From: Brumimicrobium oceani
GTDB lineage: Bacteria; Bacteroidota; Bacteroidia; Flavobacteriales_D; Crocinitomicaceae
Direction of reading: 5' to 3'
DNA length: 64,000 nt
NCBI RefSeq assembly: GCF_003143775.1
Contig: NZ_QFRJ01000002.1
Location: 1-64,000, forward strand
In this document: positions 1 through 8,917 of the stretch, piece after piece
How the letters are laid out: every line of letters starts with the position of its first letter
How positions within the stretch are numbered: position 1 is the first letter of the stretch
Program-made: the position numbers and the translations under genes
The notes under the pieces: model-generated
The model's input: only the letters and a program-made list of their open reading frames with translations
What the model was told of the DNA's origin: nothing
The model's database searches: none

Positions 1-20
1 CCCAGCTCGTTTGCGGGGTG

Positions 21-50
21 CAAAGATACTGAGCTTTTTTCCATATCCAA
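21..50 (-). promoter_or_regulatory. Bacteroidota-type promoter for a gene beyond the left edge
   Basis: On the minus strand the sequence TATCTTTG (21-28) matches the Bacteroidota -7 box TAnnTTTG. A TTGG (47-50) lies about 18 bases upstream as a possible -33 element. It points leftwards, so the transcript would leave the window. The gene it serves is not visible. Confidence 0.5.
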
Positions 51-409
51 GCTTTTTCGGAAACTATTATTGAAGTATTTTTAAATTAATGCTTAACTCT
101 CTTAAAATGTTTGATTTAATTTGAAAAGTTTTTTAAAAAAAACTTAGAACCTCGAGCTTGAAGCTCGCGGTAGAGTAGGGAGCTTAAACTCGAACGGGAG
201 GATCGAGATAAAACGAGGTGGTTTTAGAAAAGTATGAACTGTATATATAAGGTATAAAACAAACAGAACTTTCTCAAGACAACATAAAGACTTTGACGCA
301 ATAGAAAATAAAGTAAAGTGGAGATGGACAGATTTACAGTAGCCCTATAAACAATTAGTCATGATCCTGTTTGAGACTATTCCGTTAACTGTTGACCTAT
401 TTATTTTAC
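51..409. other. Intergenic stretch with no gene recognised
   Basis: AT-rich sequence with stops in all frames and no supported ORF. It contains a short inverted motif around 153-170 (ctcgagcttgaagctcg). No tRNA, promoter or mobile element could be supported here. Confidence 0.4.
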
Positions 410-410
410 A

Positions 411-473
411 AAAAAAACTCCCCATAAAATTGGAGAGTCTCTTTTCAATTTAATATTGTGGAGCTGGAGGGGT
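411..473 (-). repeat. Partial duplicate of the tmRNA 3' end plus terminator
   Basis: This segment repeats 528-592 almost exactly: the A-run, the terminator stem, the AT-rich spacer and the last bases of the tmRNA acceptor/T-arm. Identity stops just inside the T-arm, where 'ggtttactt' replaces 'ggttcgaac'. The copies lie about 118 bp apart. tmRNA 3' ends are known integration sites, so this may be a scar of insertion and deletion; a simple local duplication would look the same. Confidence 0.75.
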
Positions 474-526
474 TTACTTCGACTCCTGAAGTCGCTCAGC
501 ATAAACTTCTCACCCATTTTTCCTTC

Positions 527-556
527 AAAAAAAAACTCCCCATAAAATTGGAGAGT
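527..556 (-). terminator. Rho-independent terminator of ssrA
   Basis: Read on the minus strand, a 7-bp stem (ACTCTCC with GGGGAGT, one G-U pair) encloses an 8-base loop and is followed by a T-run. It starts about 20 bases after the tmRNA 3' end. The same hairpin is repeated at 410-438. Confidence 0.8.
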
Positions 557-576
557 CCCTTTTCAATTTAATATTG

Positions 577-977
577 TGGAGCTGGAGGGGTTCGAACCCT
601 CGTCCAAACAATGAAATAATCAGCCTTCTACATGTTTAGTTTATGATTAGATTTTCGATTATGGAACGGACACAAACACCCTTACCATAACTTATCTTCG
701 TTAAATTTCGCAAGCAAACAGAAGCCGTTTACAAACTATTCTCAAATTGTTGATTTCTCGGGGTCCAGCGCTCATGAGACGGGAGAACTGGCGAGAAACT
801 TGTCCCTCTTACTGTGCTTCGGAGTGGATTAAGCCAATAACCTGAGGTTATTATGCTGCAAGATTATATGACGTGTTGTCAATTATCGTGTGTGACCAGA
901 GATTAACGAGACTCACCACATGGCTCGACATGCTTATACTAACTATATGCAGTTGCTGTCAAATCCAGGTCAGCCCC
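577..977 (-). ncRNA. ssrA: Transfer-messenger RNA (tmRNA)
   Basis: The 5' end (977 downwards) reads GGGGCTGACCTGGATTTGAC, the conserved tmRNA start. The 3' end has a T-arm (GGTTCGAACCC) and CAGCTCC, which pairs with GGGGCTG to form the acceptor stem. The encoded 3' end is followed by CAA rather than CCA, so CCA would be added after transcription. A tag frame ends DNTSYNLAA followed by TAA TAA at about 845-880. tmRNA with SmpB rescues stalled ribosomes and tags the product for proteolysis. The tag end YNLAA differs from the common YALAA. Ends are inferred from the acceptor stem. Confidence 0.95.
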
Positions 978-993
978 ATACAATTTAGTTTTA

Positions 994-1001
994 CAAAAAT
1001 A
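994..1001 (-). promoter_or_regulatory. -7 box of the probable ssrA promoter
   Basis: TATTTTTG on the minus strand fits TAnnTTTG and lies 16 bases before the mature tmRNA 5' end. That leaves room for a short leader removed by RNase P. No clear -33 element was seen. Confidence 0.4.
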
Positions 1002-1086
1002 AGAAATTATAATGGATAATTAATAATGTGAAAGTGAATAATTGTTATTTCTTGAAAGACTCTACTCCTAACCTATTGCTATATCT

Positions 1087-1437
1087 TTAATTCTCCATAT
1101 AAAATGGGTTATCTTCTAAATCAGTTACAATAGAACTAAAATGAAAGTTAAAGAAACTCTTAAATAGTTCCCAGGTTAAATCTTTTGGCCAATCATCATC
1201 ATCTGTAGAGATATCAAAAAGTTCATTTTCGAATATAAATTCCCAGTAATTCTCTAAAGCCTCTTCTGCATTATCTTGAAAGCTATCTTCTGCGATTAAA
1301 TATGTATTGTACTCGCTATAATCAGTTGCATTCGTAGGGTCTTCAGGAAAAACAGAATTTGCCCAGTCAAAAAAAGCTTGTTTTGGAATGATTAAAACAG
1401 CATTTCGATTTATTGTTATTGGTTCGTTCATTTGCAA
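1087..1437 (-). CDS. Hypothetical acidic protein, 116 aa
   Basis: I do not recognise a family. The predicted protein is soluble, strongly acidic (many Asp/Glu, including a DDDD stretch near residue 78) and rich in aromatic residues, with no signal peptide or membrane segment. It begins MQMNEP; the second Met is an alternative start. It stands alone between ssrA and the accC terminator on the same strand. Its length, start and codon use look like a real gene. Confidence 0.6.
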   Translation of the reverse strand: MQMNEPITINRNAVLIIPKQAFFDWANSVFPEDPTNATDYSEYNTYLIAEDSFQDNAEEALENYWEFIFENELFDISTDDDDWPKDLTWELFKSFFNFHFSSIVTDLEDNPFYMEN

Positions 1438-1583
1438 TGTATTTTTTAGTGGTTGTCCGAAACCATATTAAAATCAACCACGAGTTTTCGCGACTTTAAA
1501 AATTGGTTCTATTTATTTTATATTTTTCGCCAGTTTCCGTACGGACATATGAGGGTTAGGCTTAAATCATTTAATAAGCAGCT

Positions 1584-1615
1584 AAAAAGGCTTACTCTAT
1601 CAAGTAAGCCTTTTT
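1584..1615 (-). terminator. Terminator after accC
   Basis: A perfect 13-bp stem (AAAAAGGCTTACT with its complement) has a 6-base loop and A/T-rich flanks that give a T-run on either strand. It begins 8 bases after the accC stop codon. It could also stop transcription coming from the opposite direction. Confidence 0.85.
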
Positions 1616-1622
1616 AATTGTT

Positions 1623-3086
1623 TTATTTTCTTAGTTGCTCTGAGATCGCTTCTTGATTATTAGCTTGCGTAACATCATCCCAAATTCTATCAAGCGAGGC
1701 TTCTAGAGCTCTCTTTTCTTGCTCTTGCGCTACATGCATAATTGTAGGGTCAGAGAAATAATGTTTTACGAAGTTTGTATCAAAGTCACCACTTCTAAAT
1801 GATTGGTGTTTCATTACATACTTACCAAAATCTAAGGTAGTTCTCAATCCTGAAATTTCATAGGCGTCGATCGCTTCGATCATTCTATCAATCGATTCCT
1901 CTCTTGTTTTTCCCCATGTCACTAATTTTGCAATCATTGGATCATAGTAAATCGGAATTTCCATTCCCTCTTCAAAAGCATCATCAATTCTGATATAATC
2001 TGCGACTGGTTTTTTATACCTATTTAATGTTCCAATATCTGGCATAAAATTACTCAGTGCGTCTTCAGCATAGACGCGTACTTCCATGGCATGACCATTT
2101 AACTTCACCTCTTCTTGTTTGATTGGTAAAACTTCGTTATTCGCAACTCTAATTTGCATTTCAACTAAGTCCAAACCAGTAATTTCCTCCGTAACAGGGT
2201 GCTCAACTTGCAGGCGAGTATTCATCTCAAGGAAGTAGAAATTTAAATCTCCATCCAACAAAAACTCGACTGTTCCCGCACCAGAATAATCACATGCTTT
2301 GGCTACGGCGCAAGCTGCTTCTCCCATTTCTTTTCTTAGTTCTGGAGTTAAAATAGCACTTGGAGCTTCTTCAATTACTTTTTGGTGTCGACGTTGAATA
2401 CTACATTCACGTTCATGTAAATGAATGACATTCCCATGATTATCAGCAAAAATTTGAATTTCAATATGACGAGGTTTTGTAACAAACTTCTCAACGAAAA
2501 CGGCATCATTTCCGAAAGATGATCGCGCTTCTGATTGCGCCAATCCCATTTGCTCTTCCATATCTTCAGCTTTTTCAACCAAACGCATTCCTTTTCCTCC
2601 ACCTCCGGCAGAAGCTTTTATTAGCACGGGAAATCCGATTTGAAGCGCAATTTCTTTTGCCTCAGAGAAATCAACTACGGCTTTATCAATTCCAGGAACT
2701 AGAGGCACATCATAAGCCTTTACTGCTTGTTTTGCACTGAGCTTATCTCCCATTATCTTCATTGCTTCGGCTGAAGGTCCAATTAAAATAATTCCCTCGT
2801 TTTTCAGTCGTTCCGCAAAATCAGCATTTTCAGATAAAAAACCATATCCTGGATGAATTGCATCCACATTTAAGTTTTTAGCCACCTCAATTATCTTATC
2901 TTGAACCAAATAACTTTCGGCAGATGGAGCGGGACCAATCCTCACGGCTTCATCGGCCTCATGAACAAATGGTGCGTTTTTGTCTGCATCTGAATAAACA
3001 GCAACAGACTTAATATTCATTTTCTTTAAAGTACGTATAACCCTTCTGGCAATTTCACCTCTATTTGCAATTAATACTTTTTTCAT
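1623..3086 (-). CDS. accC: Acyl-CoA carboxylase, biotin carboxylase subunit
   Basis: ATP-dependent carboxylation of biotin on the carrier protein, the first half-reaction of acetyl-CoA carboxylase or a related acyl-CoA carboxylase. The N-terminus (MKKVLIANRGEIARR) is the classical biotin carboxylase start. An ATP-grasp glycine loop (KASAGGGGKGMR, about residue 160) and the motif EMNTRLQVEHPVTE (about 288) are intact. At 487 aa it is about 40 residues longer than E. coli AccC, with a Glu/Gln-rich C-terminal extension common in Bacteroidota. The start overlaps the tamB stop by 4 bases (ATGA), which suggests translational coupling. No carrier or carboxyltransferase gene is adjacent, so the acyl-CoA substrate (acetyl or propionyl) cannot be fixed from here. 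Confidence 0.88.
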   Translation of the reverse strand: MKKVLIANRGEIARRVIRTLKKMNIKSVAVYSDADKNAPFVHEADEAVRIGPAPSAESYLVQDKIIEVAKNLNVDAIHPGYGFLSENADFAERLKNEGIILIGPSAEAMKIMGDKLSAKQAVKAYDVPLVPGIDKAVVDFSEAKEIALQIGFPVLIKASAGGGGKGMRLVEKAEDMEEQMGLAQSEARSSFGNDAVFVEKFVTKPRHIEIQIFADNHGNVIHLHERECSIQRRHQKVIEEAPSAILTPELRKEMGEAACAVAKACDYSGAGTVEFLLDGDLNFYFLEMNTRLQVEHPVTEEITGLDLVEMQIRVANNEVLPIKQEEVKLNGHAMEVRVYAEDALSNFMPDIGTLNRYKKPVADYIRIDDAFEEGMEIPIYYDPMIAKLVTWGKTREESIDRMIEAIDAYEISGLRTTLDFGKYVMKHQSFRSGDFDTNFVKHYFSDPTIMHVAQEQEKRALEASLDRIWDDVTQANNQEAISEQLRK

Positions 3087-6000
3087 TCTTCGTTTTTTAT
3101 CGCGTTTCCTTCAATTAATTCCTCAGGTATAGGAATTCTTTTATCTCTACTTTCTTGTAAATCAACCCAATTCTTTCTTTTTCTGAATATATTTGCAAAA
3201 AACTGAAAGAGTTTAAAGTCCTCTAATGTATGAAAATCTTCTTTATAACTCACACCAACTCCTTGAGTAAATTGTCCTCTACCCTCATTTTGAAGCACAG
3301 TATAGTTATTTGATTCATTAAAAACGTTCATTCTAAATGTTCCTTGCTCATTTAATAAATATTCGACTTTAACGTCACCAATCAATGTATTTTGACTTGA
3401 CATTCCCGCATTATTCGCATTTGCAGTTTTTTGTGTTCCAACTCCAAAAGAGCCTGAAATCAAAAGTCTGTCGTCTAAAAAACCTTTAGAAACACCAAAT
3501 TCTCCTGAAAACTGTCCCGAATAATCATCATTTTCCAAATTTACATTCATTTGATAACCTTCTGAAATTTTATTCAGTAACGCATTAATTTGTGTTGAAG
3601 CTAAATCTAAAAACGCCCCACCTGTTCCACCTCCAGCTCCACCTGTCAAAGGCATAAAGGATTTTGATATCAATATAGAAAAGAATTGTTTATTCAATTC
3701 ATCCTGATCACTTCTAATTCTGGCTATTACTGATCTTCCTGACTCTGATGCTTTCGGGGCGTCCAGGTCAAATGAAATTTGGGGATTCATCATATTTCCT
3801 CTTATGGTTAGATAGGAAAGGATTTCTTCATTATTGGAAGATTGATTTTCAACGACATTCGGCATTACTACAGATAAATTAGCCGTTGTTTTGTAAAATG
3901 CATTGATATCTAACAAGGCTTCAAATGGATCTCCTGCCCATTGCACAGTGCTGCCTGACTCAATACTAAAGTTTTGTTTATATGGTCCCATTGCAAAGTT
4001 ATACACTCCACTTGCAACAGTGAAAGTACCATCCATAGCTAGCTCATTAAATTGGTTTACAGACATACTCAAATTCCCATTTCCTCTTGCTGAAATTTCG
4101 TCTCCAATTTTTTCATCAAAAATAAGCTTGACTTCAGCATCCTCAGTAACATCAAAATTCAATTGTAAATCTACCCCCGTTAGGTCGACTTTCTTTTCAA
4201 CCTCCTCCAATTCACCTGAACTTTTAAAAGAAATAAAGCCATCTTCTTCAATTGTTGTTGGTCCATACATGGGCAAGACAATCTTTGTTCCCTTTTTGGT
4301 TTTAGCATTCACGATAATTGAAAGATTGTCTGTTGTTCCAGAAATATTGGCAATTCCTGTCACATAAGCATCTCCATAATATGCACTATTAATGTCATAT
4401 GCTGTGTTCATAACCTTGAAACGCTCTACAGGGAGTGCCCTTGACCTGTCTGTTGGAATACGTTTAGTAGGATGTTCCTCTAAATTAACAATAATCTCAA
4501 AAAGGAAATCTGTGAAATTATTATGGAATAAAGACCCTGTAATGAACCCTGTATTTCCCTCTACATCTTTGACAGGCATTTGATTAATATAAAACCCATC
4601 TTTTACAGATTCAATTTCACCACTAAAAAACATGTCTGACCCGAGTAAAGCAATGTTGACCATACCTTCACGAAAACCAATTTTACCTTTAACTTCTGGT
4701 TCAGCAAATGTTCCAGTTAGGGTCAAGCTCCCTTCAAGTTTTCCCTGTAAATCACGAACCACATCTGGATCCAAAAATTCATTAACCACTGAAATATCCG
4801 TCGAATTAAAATTCATTGTATAATCCAATCGGCTATTTTCATCCTCTTCCTTTAGTAGGTAATTTCCTTTAAAAGCGAAGGTTTGCTCGTTACGATAAAA
4901 AATATCGCCAAACATCTTTATCTTTTCGCTTTCCGCTTGATAATCTGCTCCAAAACTCACATTTCCTACTTCTGTTTTGTTTATGAAAAATTCTTCAATA
5001 ATCGCCTCACCAAAAAACTGAAGATTAGTTGTAGGCGTTGTAATAAAACCTGCGAGGTTGGCTATTCCAGAAAGGTTGACATCGGGGCCAGCAATGTTGC
5101 CTAATTCATTCAAGTTCAAATCCATAATATCAATATATAACCTATCGAATGTAGAGTTAGAAAGCTGCCCATTCGCTGAAATGTATTGATCTTCATGTTC
5201 TAATTTTAAACCTTCGATAACAAAACAACTGTCTGCATAATTAATTTCGGCAGTTTTTATCAAGTTCCAGCGGTGCTCATTGATATTTATGTAAGATGGC
5301 AGTACATCTATTTCAAACCCACCATTATCACGCAATTCAGTAAACCATTCAATGTTTGATCTAGAGCTTGAAGGATCTTCGAAGAGCAGTTGCGAGTCTA
5401 TTGTTCCCTTTGCTGCCAAGCCCGTAAAGTGAATATCTTTAAAAGCTAAGGAGTCTTTAATTGTTATTGTGCGCACATCGATTAAAGCCAAAAGTTCACG
5501 ATTAGAAACTTCCTGTAAAGCATTGATATTGTTGATACGAATAGAATCATAAGAAACATAATTTGCATTAATATTTACACCTAAATTATTTAATTCTCCG
5601 TTATAATAACCATCTATAATGGCTTGATCTGCAATTTCTAATGATGGAACAAATACAGATAAAAGGTCATTTATTTCCTTAAATTTAATGTCATAATTAA
5701 AATGTGTTAGTTGATCATTCACATCCATGTCTGTTTCGGGGCTTAAGGCTGGAATGATTTGAGCAAGCTGATAGGTAATGTTCTGAGTCACATTTGAATA
5801 ATCAATTTTACCATTTAAGTTGGCATCCACTATTTTTGATTGGATTGAAATACTGTCCTTTACTGCGTTTCTTTCCATAAAACCTAGGAAATTCGTAGTA
5901 TGAAAAGAATTCTCTTCTTCCTCGTAGTAAATTGAATCAATAATTAAATTCCCTTTAAAATCGTCGAAATTTTCCCCAACCAAATCTAGATGAATGGTTG

Positions 6001-7702
6001 TATTGAGCTCTCCTCTATTTGACAAAGCTGGATTCAACTGGTATAAATGAGCACATTCTAAGGCAATTTTCGCCTTAATGTCTAACACATTTCCTAAACT
6101 AGCAAATCCATTAAACGTTAAATCGAAGTTATCATCTCTAACATATATATTTCCTTTGATCTCATTCTGAGAAATAGACCTTTGGTTATTTATTTTGTAG
6201 GAAAGTTGATCTAATATGATGTAATCGTAAGCATAACCAAACAAAGATGTTTCTTCTAAAACACCAGATAAACCATTGGCTGTGAAGTCACCATTTTTTA
6301 TAGTAGCGGATTTCATTCCGATATACCCATTTAAAGCTCCATAATCTGAACTTTTTAAAACTTTACCTATTTCTAGATTGGTTAATTGAATTTGATCATT
6401 AGACCTGCTTCTAGGAATAATGGTAATAGCGGAAAAATTAGTGTCAGAAATCACCCTAAATTCATCTTTAAAACCAAAAGATCCAATATTGGTTCCTAAT
6501 TCATCTAAACTGACATTTATATCTGTCATAGAGCCTTTCAATTTCAAATTACTGGCGCTTATATTCGTCAGCGAACTTATTGCTTCTGGCCATTTAATAT
6601 AATCTATTAAAGCACTTTCAGGTAATTTAAAACCTTCGACATCTTCAATGTTTAATGCTAAAAAATCTAGTTCTTGATCGATATTTGCTTTTGATAGCTT
6701 AGCGAAATCTGGTAGCGAAAAATCTCCTTTTATACTCGTACCTTTACCATATCTAATGTAAATGTCTTCCAATTGCAAGTCCTGAACTGCTTGTCGCGAA
6801 GAACCAGTTAATAAAACTAAATCGTTCATTCCTTTTAATTGTGGAGCGAAGTATGAAACGTCTTCTAAAGAAACATAGGAAGTGTCGAAAAAGCTTTCCA
6901 TTTGAACTTTTTCAACAAAGTCTGAAAACTCTGAAAGTGAATTCGCCTTTAACAAAAAACTATCTACAGCCAGACTGGTGAATTCAGTAATGACAGAAGT
7001 TTCTCTTAAATCTAAACCTTGATTATTGAATTTCGCCTTGGCCGATAATTTCCTCAAATCAAAACCACTGCGTTCATATAAGGCTAAATGTTTGATGTCC
7101 CCCGCGTAACTATCGGGTGAAATAATGATATTTTCAGCATTAAGGTGAATGTTTCGACCATTCAAATGATTGTAATCTACACCAAAAGGCGTGATCTCTT
7201 CATTTTGGTCTTCCAAAGAGAAATGAGCATTTGAAATATTGGCTTCATAAACATTAATCTTGAAATCTGGCGATTTGGATTGCGCAGAATCTGACGAGAA
7301 AGCATCCAAAACAAATTGTAAATTAAAATCTTCTTCTCCTTTGTACTTTTTTAGCGCAAATCGCGCATCCTTCACTCCTACTTCATCAATATGAAAGTTG
7401 AGGTTGAATGCACCAGCAAGATTAAAATTGACAAAAAACTCATCAATATAAATTAAGGTATCCTTTTTTTGATCTTCAATATACAGTTGATCAAAGTAAA
7501 CCCGATCAAGAAAAGTGATATCCACTTTACCGATAGAAACCTCTGTATCTATCATTTCGGCTACATACTGCGCACCTTGTTTAGCCAGAAAAGTCTGGAA
7601 ATAGGAAGTCCTTATCAAAAAGGCGAATGATATGATTAAGATAAGTGAAATCTCAAACAGTATAAGGGTGAAATTCCCTAGTATTTTCAGTAATTTTGTC
7701 AT
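3083..7702 (-). CDS. TamB-like translocation/assembly protein
   Basis: A 1,539-aa protein with one N-terminal membrane segment (about residues 5-28) followed by very long beta-rich repeats. The C-terminal part has TamB/DUF490 features (for example the SILISKSFMPLTGG region and a Gly-rich stretch near residue 1350). TamB-type proteins span the periplasm and are linked to outer-membrane protein insertion or lipid transport. A TTG four codons upstream extends the frame, but I prefer the ATG at 7702, because the -7 box TATCTTTG ends only 9 bases before it. The gene ends in a 4-base overlap with accC. The family assignment rests on overall architecture and the C-terminal signature. Confidence 0.82.
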   Translation of the reverse strand: MTKLLKILGNFTLILFEISLILIISFAFLIRTSYFQTFLAKQGAQYVAEMIDTEVSIGKVDITFLDRVYFDQLYIEDQKKDTLIYIDEFFVNFNLAGAFNLNFHIDEVGVKDARFALKKYKGEEDFNLQFVLDAFSSDSAQSKSPDFKINVYEANISNAHFSLEDQNEEITPFGVDYNHLNGRNIHLNAENIIISPDSYAGDIKHLALYERSGFDLRKLSAKAKFNNQGLDLRETSVITEFTSLAVDSFLLKANSLSEFSDFVEKVQMESFFDTSYVSLEDVSYFAPQLKGMNDLVLLTGSSRQAVQDLQLEDIYIRYGKGTSIKGDFSLPDFAKLSKANIDQELDFLALNIEDVEGFKLPESALIDYIKWPEAISSLTNISASNLKLKGSMTDINVSLDELGTNIGSFGFKDEFRVISDTNFSAITIIPRSRSNDQIQLTNLEIGKVLKSSDYGALNGYIGMKSATIKNGDFTANGLSGVLEETSLFGYAYDYIILDQLSYKINNQRSISQNEIKGNIYVRDDNFDLTFNGFASLGNVLDIKAKIALECAHLYQLNPALSNRGELNTTIHLDLVGENFDDFKGNLIIDSIYYEEEENSFHTTNFLGFMERNAVKDSISIQSKIVDANLNGKIDYSNVTQNITYQLAQIIPALSPETDMDVNDQLTHFNYDIKFKEINDLLSVFVPSLEIADQAIIDGYYNGELNNLGVNINANYVSYDSIRINNINALQEVSNRELLALIDVRTITIKDSLAFKDIHFTGLAAKGTIDSQLLFEDPSSSRSNIEWFTELRDNGGFEIDVLPSYININEHRWNLIKTAEINYADSCFVIEGLKLEHEDQYISANGQLSNSTFDRLYIDIMDLNLNELGNIAGPDVNLSGIANLAGFITTPTTNLQFFGEAIIEEFFINKTEVGNVSFGADYQAESEKIKMFGDIFYRNEQTFAFKGNYLLKEEDENSRLDYTMNFNSTDISVVNEFLDPDVVRDLQGKLEGSLTLTGTFAEPEVKGKIGFREGMVNIALLGSDMFFSGEIESVKDGFYINQMPVKDVEGNTGFITGSLFHNNFTDFLFEIIVNLEEHPTKRIPTDRSRALPVERFKVMNTAYDINSAYYGDAYVTGIANISGTTDNLSIIVNAKTKKGTKIVLPMYGPTTIEEDGFISFKSSGELEEVEKKVDLTGVDLQLNFDVTEDAEVKLIFDEKIGDEISARGNGNLSMSVNQFNELAMDGTFTVASGVYNFAMGPYKQNFSIESGSTVQWAGDPFEALLDINAFYKTTANLSVVMPNVVENQSSNNEEILSYLTIRGNMMNPQISFDLDAPKASESGRSVIARIRSDQDELNKQFFSILISKSFMPLTGGAGGGTGGAFLDLASTQINALLNKISEGYQMNVNLENDDYSGQFSGEFGVSKGFLDDRLLISGSFGVGTQKTANANNAGMSSQNTLIGDVKVEYLLNEQGTFRMNVFNESNNYTVLQNEGRGQFTQGVGVSYKEDFHTLEDFKLFQFFANIFRKRKNWVDLQESRDKRIPIPEELIEGNAIKNEE

Positions 7703-7719
7703 TCGTAATAACAAAGATA
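7691..7719. promoter_or_regulatory. Overlapping divergent promoters of tamB and tsaD
   Basis: The minus strand has TATCTTTG (7712-7719), a perfect TAnnTTTG box for tamB. The plus strand has TAATTTTG (7691-7698), also a match, for tsaD. The tamB box is so close to its ATG (7702) that the mRNA would have almost no leader. The two boxes lie inside each other's transcribed or promoter region, so the two genes may compete for polymerase. Confidence 0.55.
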
Positions 7720-7726
7720 TTCAAAG

Positions 7727-8761
7727 TTGTCAAAAAAAGATATTATCATTCTAGGTATTGAATCATCATGTGATGATACCTCTGCTGCAGTACTCAAAAA
7801 CGAGGCCATTTTAAGTAATGAAATTGCTGGGCAAAAAGTTCATGAGGCCTATGGTGGCGTAGTTCCTGAACTTGCTTCTCGTGCACATCAACAAAACATT
7901 CTGCCCGTTGTAGATGCAGCAATAAAAAATGCTAAAATAAATAAAGAAGACATCGATGCCATCGCTTTTACTCGAGGACCTGGTTTATTAGGGAGTTTAA
8001 TCGTTGGGACATCATTTGCGAAATCTTTTGCCTTGGGACTAGATATTCCAATGGTTGAAGTAAATCACATGCATGGTCATGTTCTAGCACACTTTATAGA
8101 TGAGCCAACAAATGATGGCATTAAAGAAAAACCTTCGTTTCCCTTCATTTGTTTGACTGTTTCCGGTGGACACACGCAGATTGTTTTGGTTCGAGATTTT
8201 TTAGACATGGAAGTTGTGGGAACAACAAAAGATGACGCTGCAGGCGAAGCATTTGATAAAACCGCGAAATTATTGGGCTTACCTTATCCTGGTGGACCGC
8301 TAATTGACAAACATGCTCAACTAGGAAATCAGGAAGCTTATCAATTCACAAAACCAGAAATGGCTGATTTCAATTACAGTTTCAGTGGATTAAAAACAAA
8401 CGTTTTGCAATTCTTACAGCGTGAAACCAAAAAAGACAAGGATTTCGTTGTGCATAACCTAAACGATATTTGTGCGAGTTTGCAAAAAACAATAATAGAT
8501 ATTCTGTTTGATAAATTAATTAAAGCAACAAAACACTTTAACATTAATGAAGTGGCTATTGCAGGAGGCGTTTCCGCTAATTCTGGAATCAGAAAACGCT
8601 TGACTGAAGAAGGTGAAAAGCACAATTGGAAAACCTATATTCCAAAATTTGAATACTGTACAGACAACGCTGCAATGATTGCCATTACTGGAAGATATCA
8701 TTATTTAAATGGAACTTTCGCAGATCAATCAATTAGTCCTATGGCTCGGTTGAAAATTTAA
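7727..8761 (+). CDS. tsaD: tRNA N6-threonylcarbamoyladenosine synthase subunit TsaD
   Basis: Transfers the threonylcarbamoyl group to A37 of ANN-decoding tRNAs, with TsaB and TsaE. The protein is 344 aa, normal for the family. It carries the N-terminal GIESSCDDT motif, the metal-binding HMHGH motif (about residue 113) and the conserved C-terminal stretches GGVSANSG and DNAAMIA. The start is TTG: an in-frame TAA lies 16 bases upstream and no ATG is available before the conserved N-terminus. It is divergent from tamB with very short spacing. Confidence 0.95.
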   Translation: MSKKDIIILGIESSCDDTSAAVLKNEAILSNEIAGQKVHEAYGGVVPELASRAHQQNILPVVDAAIKNAKINKEDIDAIAFTRGPGLLGSLIVGTSFAKSFALGLDIPMVEVNHMHGHVLAHFIDEPTNDGIKEKPSFPFICLTVSGGHTQIVLVRDFLDMEVVGTTKDDAAGEAFDKTAKLLGLPYPGGPLIDKHAQLGNQEAYQFTKPEMADFNYSFSGLKTNVLQFLQRETKKDKDFVVHNLNDICASLQKTIIDILFDKLIKATKHFNINEVAIAGGVSANSGIRKRLTEEGEKHNWKTYIPKFEYCTDNAAMIAITGRYHYLNGTFADQSISPMARLKI

Positions 8762-8766
8762 ATAAT

Positions 8767-8906
8767 CACGAATTTTTCAATTAAGCGTTACGAATTTGGG
8801 ACTTGGCGAGCAGGTCACAAAAAAGCCTAGAGCAACTGCTTAGTTGCAATTTTACTCGCAAAAAGAGCGCGTTAAATTTTCATAATTCCTAACTGAAAAT
8901 TCGTAA
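8767..8906. repeat. Small inverted-repeat element between tsaD and elbB
   Basis: The ends (8767-8783, cacgaatttttcaatta, and 8890-8906) are imperfect inverted repeats, about 13 of 17 matching. The element fills the space between two convergent genes. It could be a MITE-like insertion or a bidirectional transcription-ending structure. No ORF is present. Confidence 0.4.
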
Positions 8907-8917
8907 TTTGTAATTAA

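Noticed and set aside
411-473. A second tRNA or tmRNA gene at the duplicated end
   Set aside because: Only the last bases and the terminator are present; the T-arm is broken after ggtt and no other arm can be formed.
3903-5104. Plus-strand frames opposite tamB
   Set aside because: Shadows of the long, compositionally uniform minus-strand gene; no domain or start signal.
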